A stretch of 64,000 bases of DNA from an uncultured Clostridia bacterium. Lineage in GTDB: Bacteria; Bacillota; Clostridia; TANB77; CAG-508. Positions 30,930 to 41,568 of the stretch are shown piece after piece. Below the pieces are notes generated by a model. The model had not been told where the DNA came from and ran no database searches. It saw only the letters and a list, made by a program, of their open reading frames with translations. Location: assembly GCA_944392485.1 (NCBI GenBank), contig CALXWO010000002.1, forward strand, positions 87,133 to 151,132, in the 5' to 3' direction. Numbering within the stretch: the stretch's first letter is position 1; the number at the start of each line of letters is the position of its first letter. Both the position numbers and the translations under genes were made by a program.

Positions 30930-32575
30930 ATGGAAATTACATTTTTAGGTGCAACAAAAACAGTTACAGGTTCAAATTTTTTATTGGAAGGAGCTGGCAA
31001 AAAAATATTAATAGATTGTGGGCTTTATCAAGGAAAAGCAGCAGAAGAAAAAGAAAATTATGCAAATTTTGCATATAATGTACATGATATAGATTACCTA
31101 TTACTTACACATGCACATATAGATCATTCAGGTAAAATACCAAAATTATATGTAGATGGTTATAGAAACCCAGTAATTGCAACAAAAGCTACATGCGATT
31201 TATGTTCGATAATGCTTCCAGATAGCCGGACACATACAAGAAATGGAAAATGAATGGAAAAATAGAAAAAGAATGAGAAAAGGACTTCCTGAAAGGCCAC
31301 CACTTTATACAGCACAAGACGCAATAGATTGTTTGGAAATATTTAAGCCAGTAAAATATGACGAAATAGTAGAACTTACGCCAGATATACATGTAAGATA
31401 TAATGACGCAGGACATATGCTAGGTTCTAGTATAATAGAAGTTTGGATAAAAGAAAATGGAGAAGAGAAAAAAATAGTATTTACAGGAGATTTAGGAAAT
31501 AACGATATACCACTATTAGATTCTCCTACAATGATAGAAAGCACAGATTATTTAGTAATGGAATCAACATATGGTGGTAGACTACATATGAGAAATGACA
31601 ACAAAGCAGAAATGTTTTTAAATATTGTTGCAGAAACATTAGATAAAGGTGGAAATGTTGTAATACCTTCATTTGCTGTGCGGAAGAACACAAGAAATTT
31701 TATATGAGCTAAATAAGTTAAAAGATGAAAGAACAGACAAAGAATTTGCAGAAAAATACGAAAAATTAATGAAAGTACCAGTATATGTTGATAGCCCTCT
31801 TGCAATATCTGCAACAGAAATATTTAGAAAAAACACAGATTTATTTGAAGAAGAAGTAAAAAAAGAAATAGAAAGAGGAGATAATCCTCTAGAGTTTCCA
31901 GGATTACAATTTACACAAACAGCAGAAGAATCAAGAGCACTAAATGAATTAAAGACTCCATCAATAATTATATCTGCAAGTGGTATGTGTGAAGTAGGAA
32001 GAATAAAACATCACCTAAAACACAACTTATGGAACCCAAATAGCACAATACTATTTGTTGGTTATCAAGCACCAGGAACACTAGGGGCAAAAATAGTAGG
32101 TGGAGCAAAAAAAGTAACAATATTTGGAGAAGAAATTGCAGTAAATGCAAGAATAGAATATATAGAAGGGTATTCAGGACATGCTGACCAAGAATGGTTA
32201 TTAAATTTTATATATTCATTTATAACAAAGCCAAAGCACATATTTTTAGTACATGGTGAGCCAGAAGGACAAAAAATATTAAAAGAAAAAATATTAGAAA
32301 CAGTAAATATACCAGTAACAATACCAGACTATGGAGATAAATTTAAACTAGATGATAAAATAACTATAGAATCAAAGATGGATATAGAAAACAAAAATAG
32401 ATATATTAGATTAGAAGTACTAGATAGATTATCAACACTAAAAGAAGAAATAGAAGACATGACAACAATGATAAAACAAGATATAGAAAATGAAGATAAA
32501 CAAGACACAGAAATTTCAGCAATTAATGATAAAATAAAAGAATTAGAACAACAAATTGTAAAAATAATATCATAA
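30930..32575 (+). CDS. Beta-CASP metallo-beta-lactamase RNase, two +1 recoding sites (31227, 31681)
   Basis: MBL-fold nuclease of the beta-CASP/CPSF73 type, probably an RNA-processing enzyme. ATG 30930. Motifs: metal site THAHIDHSG, GHMLGSS, FTGDLGN, beta-CASP SASGMCEVGRIKHHL and a late His in VHGEPEGQ. Site 1: PDS (AGC) then extra C 31227 and GGA, giving PDSGHIQEMENEW. Site 2: PSFAV (GTG) then extra C 31681 and GGA, giving PSFAVGRTQEIL, a conserved beta-CASP stretch. With both skipped the length is 547 residues. The end is a helical extension. Confidence 0.92.
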
Positions 32576-32576
32576 A

Positions 32577-32704
32577 CAAATTGTAATTTGTTTTTGTGAT
32601 GTGTGAGGTGCGAAGTGTGAGGTGTGCTTTTAGGGTTAGGCTACGTAAGGCTTACCATAATTTCACACTTCCCACATCCCACTTCTCAGATAAATTACAA
32701 TTTA
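32577..32704. repeat. MITE-like repeat, family A
   Basis: Copy in the same orientation as 1783-1918, with CAAATTGTAATTTG and TAAATTACAATTTA ends. It begins one base after the stop of the beta-CASP gene. Confidence 0.87.
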
Positions 32705-32720
32705 GATAGGAGAATTACAA

Positions 32721-34595
32721 ATGAACAAATATTATAATGATGCAATAATAGGAAACAAAGAAATAACAGCAAGCTTTACAAAAAAAGGAGAAATGATTAG
32801 ATTATTTTATCCAAATACTGATTATAGACAATTTATAGATTTTTTTCATACTGGAGTACAAATAAATGATTCATCTATAATATATTTACACAACGATATT
32901 AATAATCAATATAAACAAGAATACATTAAAAATACAAACATATTAAATACAGAGATATTAAATACATATTTTAAATTAAGAATATTGCAAACAGATTTTG
33001 TTTGTGTTGATAAAAATGTCTTAATAAAAAAGTATAAAATAAAAAATGAAAACACTATAGATTTAAATATTAATTTTATTATACATTCAAGCTTGCTTAC
33101 AGATGATAATAATCAAGTTAGCGGATATTATAAAGAAAACTTTTTATTTCAATATATACATGATTACACATTCTCTATAGGATCAGACAAAAAAATAGAA
33201 AGTTCACAAATAAATAATAATAGTGCAAATATAGATACAGGAATAATTGGAGATAAAGATTATATAGGAATGTCAAATGACTCTAGTATTAGCTATAAAT
33301 TTAAAACATTAAAACCAAATGAAGAAATAGAGTTTTCTATATTTGTTGAAATATACAAAGGAGCAGATATAAAAAATACAGAAAACAAATTAAATAAAAT
33401 TAAACACATTGATTCAAAAAAAGAATTAGAAAAAACAAAAAGATATTGGGAAAAATATGTAAAAGAACATGATACAATAAAATTACCAAACTCAAATACA
33501 GAGTATATGAAAAAAGTTACACAAATATATAAAAGAACAATACTTTTATTTCCACTACTTACAAATCATTTAACTGGAGGAATATCAGCAGCGATTGAAG
33601 TAGATGAAAAGAGAGAAAAATGTGGCAGATATTCTTATTGTTGGCCAAGAGATGGAATATTTATTACAAATGCACTAGATATATTAAAAATGGATAAAGA
33701 AACAGAAAAATTTTATAAAGTATTTTGTAAAATGACTCAAAGCAAATCTGGAATGTGGGAACAAAGATTTTATACGGACGGAAATTTAGCACCTTGCTGG
33801 GGATACCAAATAGATGAAACGGCAAGTGTAGTATATGGTGTATATAATCATTATAAGCATACAAATAATGTAAAGTTTTTAAAAGACACATTAAGAATGT
33901 GTGAAAATGCAATTAAATATTTAAAAAAATACATACAAAATGTTTTGGAAAATAAAGAAGAAGAATATAAAAGTTATGATTTATGGGAAGAAAACGAAGG
34001 AATACACACATATTCACTAGCAACAATATTTTCAAGCTTTGATGCAATGATAAAAATATACGAAAAAATAAAACCAGAATACACAGAAAACAGATTAAAA
34101 ATAGAAAAAATAGAAAAAGAAGTAAATATATTAAAAAAATATATGATAGAAATAAAAAAATATATAGTAGAGAATTTATATGACAACAACAGAAAATCTT
34201 TTGTAAGAAACATAGACAAAAAAATTGATATTAGTTTATTAGGATTAGTTACACCATTTAAATTATTTACAGCAAAAGAGAAAAAAATACAAAACACAAT
34301 AGAAACAATAGATTTAACACTTAGAACATATACAGGAGGTTACCTAAGATACGAGCATGATAGCTATGCAGGAGGAAACCCTTGGGTAATATCAAGCTTA
34401 TGGATGGCAGATTACTATCTAAAAGCAGGTAGTAGAAAAAAAGCAAGAGAATGTTTTGATTTTGTAGTAAAAACAGCAACAAAAAATGAATTTTTAGCAG
34501 AACAAATAGATAACCAAACATTAACGGCTAAGTGGGTAATAGGACTCGGCTGGTCACATGCAATGTTTGTAGATATATTAAATAAATTGTATTAG
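32721..34595 (+). CDS. Glycoside hydrolase family 15 (glucoamylase-like)
   Basis: Cytoplasmic alpha-glucan hydrolase; no signal peptide. 624 residues: an N-terminal beta-sandwich-like domain (1-250), then the (alpha/alpha)6 barrel with YCWPRDGIFI, DLWEENEGIHTYS (probable general acid Glu) and a late RYEHDSYAGGNPWVISSLW. It may degrade storage glycogen or maltodextrins; no other glycogen genes are in view. Frame intact. Confidence 0.88.
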   Translation: MNKYYNDAIIGNKEITASFTKKGEMIRLFYPNTDYRQFIDFFHTGVQINDSSIIYLHNDINNQYKQEYIKNTNILNTEILNTYFKLRILQTDFVCVDKNVLIKKYKIKNENTIDLNINFIIHSSLLTDDNNQVSGYYKENFLFQYIHDYTFSIGSDKKIESSQINNNSANIDTGIIGDKDYIGMSNDSSISYKFKTLKPNEEIEFSIFVEIYKGADIKNTENKLNKIKHIDSKKELEKTKRYWEKYVKEHDTIKLPNSNTEYMKKVTQIYKRTILLFPLLTNHLTGGISAAIEVDEKREKCGRYSYCWPRDGIFITNALDILKMDKETEKFYKVFCKMTQSKSGMWEQRFYTDGNLAPCWGYQIDETASVVYGVYNHYKHTNNVKFLKDTLRMCENAIKYLKKYIQNVLENKEEEYKSYDLWEENEGIHTYSLATIFSSFDAMIKIYEKIKPEYTENRLKIEKIEKEVNILKKYMIEIKKYIVENLYDNNRKSFVRNIDKKIDISLLGLVTPFKLFTAKEKKIQNTIETIDLTLRTYTGGYLRYEHDSYAGGNPWVISSLWMADYYLKAGSRKKARECFDFVVKTATKNEFLAEQIDNQTLTAKWVIGLGWSHAMFVDILNKLY

Positions 34596-34620
34596 GTGCA
34601 TTACTCGAAAGGAGAAAAAA

Positions 34621-35983
34621 ATGGCGAAACAATCAACAGTTTTTGTGTGTAGCAATTGTGGAAATGAATCATCAAAATGGTTTGGGAAATGCCCAGCATG
34701 TAATGAATGGAATACATGTTATGAAGAAAAAATAAGTAATAAAACTTCAAAAGGCACAAGCAATAAAAAAATAGCTACACCAGTTAAGTTAAATGATGTA
34801 AAAAAACAAAATATATTACGTACAAAAACAGGATTTGATGAATTAGATAGAGTTTTAGGAGGAGGACTTGTTAAAGGTTCGTTAACACTTCTCCGGAGGA
34901 GAACCAGGTATTGGAAAATCTACTTTAATCTTGCAAATATGCGATAAAGTTAAAGGAGACGGAAAAGTTTTATATGTTTCTGGAGAAGAATCTGTAGAAC
35001 AAATTAAATTAAGAGCAGATAGACTAGGAATTAATAATGAGGATATTGTTTTTTTAGGAGAAACAGATATTGATTTAATAGAAGATACAATACTTCAATT
35101 ATGTCCTAAGCTTGTAATAATAGACTCTATTCAGACAATGTACTCTGATGATATAACATCAAGTCCAGGAAGTGTTAGCCAGGTAAGAGAAATAACATCT
35201 AAAATAATGAAAATTTGCAAACAAGAAGAAATTACAACAATAATTATAGGACATGTTACTAAAGATGGAACAATTGCAGGACCTCGTGTTTTGGAACACA
35301 TGGTTGATACAGTTTTATATTTAGAAGGTGAACGATATTTTGCATATAGAATTTTAAGAGGAGTAAAAAACAGATTTGGATCTACAAATGAAATAGGAAT
35401 GTTTGAAATGAAAGATATAGGAATGTGCGAAATAGATAATCCTTCAACAGTTCTTTTATCAGAACGCAATGAAAATGTAGCAGGTTCTATTGTAGTAGCA
35501 AGTATAGAAGGAACAAGACCAATTTTAGTAGAACTTCAGGCTTTAACCGCTACTAGTGTATTTGGTATGCCAAGAAGAACAGCAAATGGAATTGACTATA
35601 ACAGATTAACTCTTTTAATTGCTGTACTAGAAAAAAGAGGTATGTTGCCATTAGGAAATCAAGATGTATATTTAAATATTGTAGGTGGAATTAAAATAAA
35701 TGAACCTGCATTAGATTTAGGAACAATACTTGCAACAGCATCAAGCTATAAAAATATTGCAATACCAAAAGATACAATAGCAATAGGAGAAGTTGGGTTA
35801 ACTGGAGAGGTAAGAAGTGTAAATCAAATGGAAAAAAGATTAAAAGAAGCAGAAAAATTGGGATTTAAAAAATGTATAATTCCGCAAAGCAACAAAAAAC
35901 TATTGAAAGATGAGTATAAATTAGATATAATAGGTGTGCAAAATATAGTTGAAGCAATGAGAAATTTAGGATTAAAAAATTAG
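34621..35983 (+). CDS. radA: DNA repair protein RadA, +1 recoding site at 34894
   Basis: RecA-like helper of recombination. ATG 34621 after AAAGGAG. It has a zinc finger (CSNCGNESSKWFGKCPACNEW), Walker A, the RadA motif KNRFGSTNEIGMFEM and a C-terminal Lon-like domain. The break is in front of Walker A: LTLL (CTC 34891-34893), extra C 34894, GGA GGA. Skipping it gives LLGGEPGIGKSTL and 453 residues, the normal length. Without the shift the ATP site is lost. It is followed by disA, a common Firmicute order. Confidence 0.95.
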
Positions 35984-36049
35984 CTATATTAAAAAATGGA
36001 CAAGCTGTTCCAAATAAGAGTCCTATAATTGGACATGTGAGGTGAGATT

Positions 36050-37130
36050 TTGGCAAATAAAGTTGAAGATGAAACTATAGTTAACATACTAAAGATTATT
36101 GCACCTGGAACTAAGTTTAGAGAAGGTTTAGATAATATACTAAAAGCCAAAACAGGAGCTCTAATTATTATTGGAGATTCAAATGAGATAATGGATATTG
36201 TAGATGGTGGATTTAAAATTGATGAAGAATACACACCAGCCAGACTATATGAACTGGCAAAAATGGATGGTGCAATTATTTTAAGCAAAGATTTAAAAAG
36301 GATTCTTTTAGCAAATACGCAAATTATACCATCTTCTAAAATAACAACTGAAGAAACAGGAACAAGACACAGAACCGCAGAACGTACAGCTAAGCAGACA
36401 GGAGAACTAGTTATTAGTATTTCACAAAGAAGAAATATAATTACTGTTTTTAAAGGGGATTTTAGGTATACTATAGAAGATACCGGAAAAATAATTACAA
36501 AGGCAAATCAAGCACTACAAACTTTAGAAAACTATAAAAAAGTATTTGATTCTAAACTAAAAGTTTTAAACGAATACGAATTTAATGACATTGTTACTTT
36601 AGATAATGTTATTACCTGTATACAAAGAGCTGAAATGGTTTTGAGAGTTGCAGAACAAGTAAAAAGATCAATTTATGAGCTTCGGAGAAGATGGAGTCCT
36701 TGTTAAAATGCAGTTAGAAGAGCTTATTGAAGATTTACCGGAGGAAGAGCTACTAATTGTTAGAGATTATATTGCTCCTAGCAGGAGACTAGTTGCAGAA
36801 AAAATAATACATAATATTCAGTCTTCTTCACAAGACGAATTTATTAAATCAGAAACTATCGCAAAGGCTTTAGGATATGAACAATTTGATAATTATGAGG
36901 AAGTTGCAGTTTATCCAAGAGGATATAGAATTTTAAATAAAATACCTAGAATGCCAAGCAATATTGTAACAAACTTAGTTAAAACTTTTAAATCTTTTCA
37001 ACACATATTGCTTGCTGATGTTGATAAATTAGATGAAGTAGAAGGCATAGGAGAAGTAAGAGCAAGAACAATTAAACAATCATTAAGAAGAATGCAAGAG
37101 CAATTTATGTTTGATAATTTAATGATTTAA
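36050..37130 (+). CDS. disA: DNA integrity scanning diadenylate cyclase, +1 recoding site at 36683
   Basis: Makes c-di-AMP from two ATP and scans DNA for branches. TTG start 36050 after GAGGTGAG. The cyclase domain shows DGAIIL and [11 protein letters not shown]; a linker and a C-terminal HhH domain ([18 protein letters not shown]) follow. The frame breaks at the linker: YEL (CTT 36680-36682), extra C 36683, GGA. Skipping it restores [17 protein letters not shown], in line with the family, and 359 residues. Without it the DNA-binding half is lost. Confidence 0.95.
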
Positions 37131-37143
37131 AAGAGGTGTAAAT

Positions 37144-38253
37144 TTGAAAGAACAAACAAAAGAAAATAAAAAAGGAATAACTTTAGTTGCACTAATAATT
37201 ACTGTAATTTTAATGTTAATTTTAGTGTCAGTTATAACGTTTGAAGGAATTGATTCATATAAAACTTCTAAAGTTATAAAATTTGTTACAGAGATGCAAC
37301 TATTACAAGCAAAAGTAGATGATTTAGTTAAAACTACTAATTTAGAAGAATTAAATAATCTTGGCTTAGAAATTACAACAAATGAACAAAAAAATGCTAT
37401 TAATAGTGCATATAATAATCAAGAAATTACAGCAAATGATATAGGCAAATACAGATTCTTTACAATAGATAATATATTAAACGAATTAGATGTAGATAAT
37501 GTACAAAGCGAAATAATGGTAAACTTTGAAACAAGAGAAATTGTAAGCCTCAAAGGTACAGAATACAAGGGAAAAACATATTATACGCAATATAAATTAC
37601 CAAATGGTCAAAATTTAGTAATAAATTCAGAATTTGTCCAAAGGGATTTAGCATTTGATATAAAATTAAATATTAATGGAACAAATGCTGATGTTGTAAT
37701 TTCTAATATTAAAATATCAAATGGAACATTAAGCTATAAAGAGGAGAAAGACAACTATTGGAAACAAATAACAAATTATACAGAAGCAAATGAAACTCAA
37801 ACAATAAAAATAGATAAAACAGGAAATTATATTTTTAAGCTTGAAGACAACACAGCAGAAAATAGTAAATTTGAGAAAACAGCTAAAATAATTTTAACAA
37901 ATAGTCCTAAAACAAATTTAAACATTGAACCATATAATTATGCAGAAGACTCAAAATATTGGGCTTATGCACAAGATTCTAGTAACAACTATTATGTGTG
38001 GATACCAAGATTTGTATATAAAACCAATACTGATACAAATGAGACAGAATTAAAATTTATAAAAGATGTAACATCTATTGCTACAGATGGAACAGTTATA
38101 AATGATGATTGGACATTAGATGATAAATTTACAAAAAATGATGGCACTAAGCTTACAGGTGTTTGGGTAAGTGTTGAGAGCCAATATCAGACAGGACTTA
38201 ATATGATAGATTTATTAAATGACAATAATAGAACTATTTTGACAGAAATATAA
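37144..38253 (+). CDS. Type IV pseudopilin-like surface protein
   Basis: TTG start 37144 after AAAGAGGTG. A prepilin-type leader (KENKKG|ITLVALIITVILML) with one hydrophobic helix precedes an extracellular beta-rich part of about 340 residues containing KYWAYAQDSSNNYYVWIPRF. No Glu at +5. Such proteins are numerous in gut Clostridia; substrate or partner unknown. It needs a prepilin peptidase encoded elsewhere. The reading ends cleanly before a strong terminator, so it looks complete. Confidence 0.72.
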   Translation: MKEQTKENKKGITLVALIITVILMLILVSVITFEGIDSYKTSKVIKFVTEMQLLQAKVDDLVKTTNLEELNNLGLEITTNEQKNAINSAYNNQEITANDIGKYRFFTIDNILNELDVDNVQSEIMVNFETREIVSLKGTEYKGKTYYTQYKLPNGQNLVINSEFVQRDLAFDIKLNINGTNADVVISNIKISNGTLSYKEEKDNYWKQITNYTEANETQTIKIDKTGNYIFKLEDNTAENSKFEKTAKIILTNSPKTNLNIEPYNYAEDSKYWAYAQDSSNNYYVWIPRFVYKTNTDTNETELKFIKDVTSIATDGTVINDDWTLDDKFTKNDGTKLTGVWVSVESQYQTGLNMIDLLNDNNRTILTEI

Positions 38254-38289
38254 TTGCTTAGTTAATAGCTAAAAATTAAGAGAAAAAAA

Positions 38290-38317
38290 CGAAGAGTATA
38301 AAAACTCTTCGAGCTTT
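38290..38317 (+). terminator. Rho-independent terminator
   Basis: Arms CGAAGAGT / ACTCTTCG with an ATAAAA loop, followed by AGCTTTTT. Confidence 0.85.
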
Positions 38318-38332
38318 TTAAGGAGGAATATT

Positions 38333-39079
38333 ATGAAAGACAAAAAACTTACTATAAGTATAATTGCTTTGATTTTTGTATTAATTTTAGGAGGATTTTT
38401 AGCTTATGGTTATTATCAAAATGCTACTTATAAATTACAAAGACCAGTAGTGTCTATGGAAATAGAAAATTATGGCACAATAAAAATGGAACTTTATCCA
38501 GACGCAGCACCAAACACTGTAAAAAACTTTATAAAACTTATAAACGAAGGATATTATAATGGACTTACATTTCATAGAGTCGAAGAAAGTTTAATACAAG
38601 GTGGAGACATTGCAGGAGACGGAACAGGAAGCACAGAGTATGCAATAAATGGAGAGTTTTCTGAAAATGGATATGATAACACATTAAAATTTGAAAGAGG
38701 AACAGTTGGACTTGCAAGACAAGATTATACATATTATTCCTCTTTAAATCCTAATCTTGTAGAAGAAGGATATAATTCTGGATATGCACAATTTTTTATA
38801 ATGGCAAAAGATGAAAATAGTTTTAATGGATATTATACAGCTTTTGGGAAAGTAATTGAGGGAATGGAAATAGTAGATGAAATAACAAAATTAGAAACAG
38901 AGATTGAAACAGATGAAGAGACAGGAGAAGAAAGTAAAACAACAAAACCTGTAAATCCACCAGTTATTTCTAATATTACAGTAGAAACATTTGGCGTAGA
39001 ATATGGAGAACCAGAAACACACGAAACATTTGACATCAACAGTTATTTAATGCAAGCATTATATGGAATATCGTATTAA
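38333..39079 (+). CDS. Cyclophilin-type peptidyl-prolyl isomerase, membrane-anchored
   Basis: A 248-residue extracytoplasmic foldase. An N-terminal helix (residues 5-25) acts as signal anchor. The cyclophilin domain shows YPDAAPNTVKNFIKL, GLTFHRVEESLIQGGD, GTVGLARQ, QFFIMAKD and AFGKVIEGMEIVD. An acidic insertion (TEIETDEETGEES) precedes the last strand. AAGGAGG lies just before ATG 38333. Confidence 0.9.
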   Translation: MKDKKLTISIIALIFVLILGGFLAYGYYQNATYKLQRPVVSMEIENYGTIKMELYPDAAPNTVKNFIKLINEGYYNGLTFHRVEESLIQGGDIAGDGTGSTEYAINGEFSENGYDNTLKFERGTVGLARQDYTYYSSLNPNLVEEGYNSGYAQFFIMAKDENSFNGYYTAFGKVIEGMEIVDEITKLETEIETDEETGEESKTTKPVNPPVISNITVETFGVEYGEPETHETFDINSYLMQALYGISY

Positions 39080-39250
39080 AAATTGTAATTTGCTTTGCAA
39101 ATTACAATAGTGAAAAACTAAAAGTGAAAAGTGAAAAGTAAATGAAGATTTTTTGTTGATTTCAACAAAAAATCAACAATTACTTTAAACTCTTCACTCT
39201 TAACTTTTAACTGTAATTTGTATGAATTTATTCATACAAATTACAATTTG
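39080..39250. repeat. Compound repeat region (family A ends plus family C arms)
   Basis: Three nested hairpins: AATTGTAATTTG-CTTTG-CAAATTACAAT at about 39081-39107; a family C unit with GTGAAAAGTGAAAAGT and CTCTTCACTCTTAACTTTTAAC arms; and TGTAATTTGTATGAATTTA/ TTCATACAAATTACA at about 39211-39248. It looks like elements inserted into each other's ends. Confidence 0.7.
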
Positions 39251-39281
39251 TTAATTATTTTAAAAAAATTAAAATTAGCTA

Positions 39282-39310
39282 TTGACATATTTATTAAAAT
39301 CTAGTATACT
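39282..39310 (+). promoter_or_regulatory. Promoter of the tRNA cluster
   Basis: TTGACA 39282 and TATACT 39305 with a 17-base spacer, 18 bases before tRNA-Val. Confidence 0.8.
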
Positions 39311-39328
39311 TATTTTCGTCACGAAAAT

Positions 39329-39404
39329 GGGCGCATAGCTCAGCTGGTAGAGCATCTGCCTTACAAGCAGGAGGTCATAGGTTCGAGCCCTATTGCGCCC
39401 ACCA
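39329..39404 (+). tRNA. tRNA-Val (UAC)
   Basis: Complete cloverleaf with acceptor GGGCGCA/TGCGCCC and encoded CCA. The anticodon loop CTTACAA has seven bases and reads TAC. Normal-sized loop, so not a frameshift suppressor. Confidence 0.97.
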
Positions 39405-39410
39405 TTTTTT

Positions 39411-39487
39411 GGCCCGGTAGTTCAGTTGGTTAGAACGCTAGCCTGTCACGCTAGAGGTCGTCGGTTCGAGCCCGATCCGGGTCGCCA
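39411..39487 (+). tRNA. tRNA-Asp (GUC)
   Basis: Acceptor GGCCCGG/CCGGGTC, anticodon loop CTGTCAC reading GTC, CCA encoded. Six bases after tRNA-Val. Confidence 0.97.
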
Positions 39488-39501
39488 TTTTTTTATTATA
39501 A

Positions 39502-39577
39502 GCCTAGATAGCTCAGTTGGTAGAGCAGGGGACTGAAAATCCCCGTGTCCGTGGTTCGATTCCGCGTCTAGGCACCA
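39502..39577 (+). tRNA. tRNA-Phe (GAA)
   Basis: Acceptor GCCTAGA/TCTAGGC, anticodon loop CTGAAAA reading GAA, CCA encoded. Last gene of the cluster before a terminator. Confidence 0.97.
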
Positions 39578-39580
39578 GAA

Positions 39581-39620
39581 AAAAGCAGTAAGAAAAAATT
39601 AATTTTCTTACTGCTTTTTT
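39581..39620 (+). terminator. Terminator of the tRNA cluster
   Basis: Arms AAAAGCAGTAAGAAAA / TTTTCTTACTGCTTTT with a T run. Confidence 0.92.
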
Positions 39621-39804
39621 AATTTGGATATTTATAATATATGATTTAGAAAATTCTATTCAATTGACATGTATTATTACAATTTTAAATTTTTCTTCAT
39701 GTTTCTTTATTAAAAATATATACTTTGTTAAATAAAATTAATGTATACAATTAGAATAAAATGTGGTAATATGTTGATATATTATTTTATGAGGAGATAT
39801 ATTT

Positions 39805-40852
39805 ATGGTGCAGGCAGAACAAGTTAATATCCCTATTGAAAGAAAAAAACGGTGAAGTTTGGGCGTTTATGTCTTTAAAGTTTCATGATGGAGATAGCGA
39901 CAAGAAAAAAGTAGATTCTCTTACTGATGTTCTTAAAGTTGCAGGTATTAAAAATGTAGTTATGGCTAGAGATGTTGAAAAATGGGGAAATGCGGAGATT
40001 CCTAGAGACAAACAATTAATGCCGGATTTTGCTTTCCCTGCGATTGAAAAGTGTGATATGTTGATTTGTGAATTTTCTGAAAAAGGTGTTGGGCTTGGTA
40101 TTGGAGCAGCATATGCATATGCAAAAAGGGTTCCAGTTTATTTGATTGCCAAACGTGGGAGCGATATTTCAACAACAATGTGTAATATTGCGAATGATAT
40201 TATTTTTTATGATAATCTTAAAGAACTTATTGAACCTTTTAAAAAAATTGTAAATAAACTTCCACGCGTTATTTTGGCTTCTAATTCCGAAATAAGAAAA
40301 CAGATGATTATTAATACAGATATTCCATTCGAAGTTGTAGCTAGTAATGCTATTGAAACTCATAATACTAGCAAGCCCTTTAGAGCACAGTTAGCAGAGA
40401 TTGCAATGGAAAAAGCAAAAGCTGTTTTAAACAAAACTTCTGATAGAGCACTACGACTTATTATAGCAGCTGACCAAAATATTGTTTTTGAAGGTAATAT
40501 GTATGGTAAACCTAAAAGTCTAGATAATGCACGAAAACTTATTAAAAGTATGCAAGGTAGGAATAATATTTATTCTTATACTGGAAATGCAGTATTAATA
40601 GCTAATGGAAAAGAAGTTCTTGAATCAGTGAATATTACAGATGTTGCTAAAATGAGTATGGATGTAATTTCTGATGAAATTCTTGAAAATTATTTAGAAA
40701 ATCATGAACCATTAACAAAATGTGGAGGATTTAATATTATTAATACTCCATTTGTTCATTTAAAAGAAGGAAAGTATTCTACTGCTTGCGGAATGACTAT
40801 CGAGATTGCACAAAAAATGTACAAAGCCCTTAAATTATATGCTTATAGATAA
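39805..40852 (+). CDS. Nucleoside deoxyribosyltransferase-like / Maf-like fusion, +1 recoding site at 39850
   Basis: ATG 39805 after GAGGAG. Fifteen codons later, AAA is followed by an extra C (39850) and GGT. Skipping it gives RKKGEVWAFMSLKFHDG. Residues 15-150 resemble NDT-like N-glycosidases (AFPAIEKCDMLICEFSEKGVGLGIGAAYAYAKR). Residues 152-348 resemble Maf pyrophosphatases (VILASNSEIRKQMI, AADQNIVFEG, GKP, KCGGFNI). It may clean up non-canonical nucleotides. A frameshift-free TTG start at 39836 lacks a ribosome site, so the ATG is preferred. Codon use is a little less AT-rich than its neighbours. Confidence 0.8.
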
Positions 40853-40893
40853 TTATAAATTATAAATAGTTATTTATTGGAGGAATAAGTAAT

Positions 40894-41358
40894 ATGAATA
40901 AGAAAAATATTGTTTTGATATTAATTATAATTTTAGTACTACTATTAATCATTGGAATTATATTCTTTCCAAGGAATACCGATACAAACGATATAAACTA
41001 TAAAATAATAGATAGATACATATCAGAATTCACAGATTTAATTATATCTGATATAGATCAATACAATGGATTTATGAGTGATGCTGGAGAATGGAGTAAT
41101 GAATACAAATTAGAAATAGACTCAGACAAATATGATGAAAACTATTTTAAAAGTAAATCATTGGCATTGATTTACATAGGTACTGGTAGCAGTAGTAATA
41201 AATTTAGTGGGGTAGATATGTCAGTTAATAGTGACACATTAACTGTCGAGCCTAAAATTGAGTATTCAAACAGTTCATTTGTTACAACTGATATCACAGG
41301 AAAGTTGATTGTAGTTGAAGTAGATAAAAACATATCAAAAATAGAAGTAAAATATTAA
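40894..41358 (+). CDS. Membrane-anchored hypothetical protein
   Basis: A 154-residue protein, ATG 40894 after GGAGGAAT. One N-terminal helix (residues 5-26), then a polar, Ser/Asp-rich outside domain. No lipobox Cys. No family recognised. It stands 41 bases after the Maf fusion gene and before a terminator, perhaps in one transcript. Confidence 0.6.
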   Translation: MNKKNIVLILIIILVLLLIIGIIFFPRNTDTNDINYKIIDRYISEFTDLIISDIDQYNGFMSDAGEWSNEYKLEIDSDKYDENYFKSKSLALIYIGTGSSSNKFSGVDMSVNSDTLTVEPKIEYSNSSFVTTDITGKLIVVEVDKNISKIEVKY

Positions 41359-41385
41359 TTTTTATAAATATATAAACATTTTCAA

Positions 41386-41412
41386 TAAAACCAGTATTTT
41401 ACTGGTTTTATT
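41386..41412 (+). terminator. Rho-independent terminator
   Basis: Arms AAAACCAGTA / TACTGGTTTT and trailing TATTT. The following 150 bases to the next gene contain no other feature that I can support. Confidence 0.85.
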
Positions 41413-41568
41413 TGCTTAAATAATATAGTCTTGTAAGTAATGACATTAGCTTTTTATTAAGAATCAATAAATAAATATTGTAGTTTTTTAGGTTAAAAGA
41501 ATAGTTGATAGAAATATTGCAAAATATACATGCAAATGATATAATTCTCACTTGTTGGGAGGGAAGAC

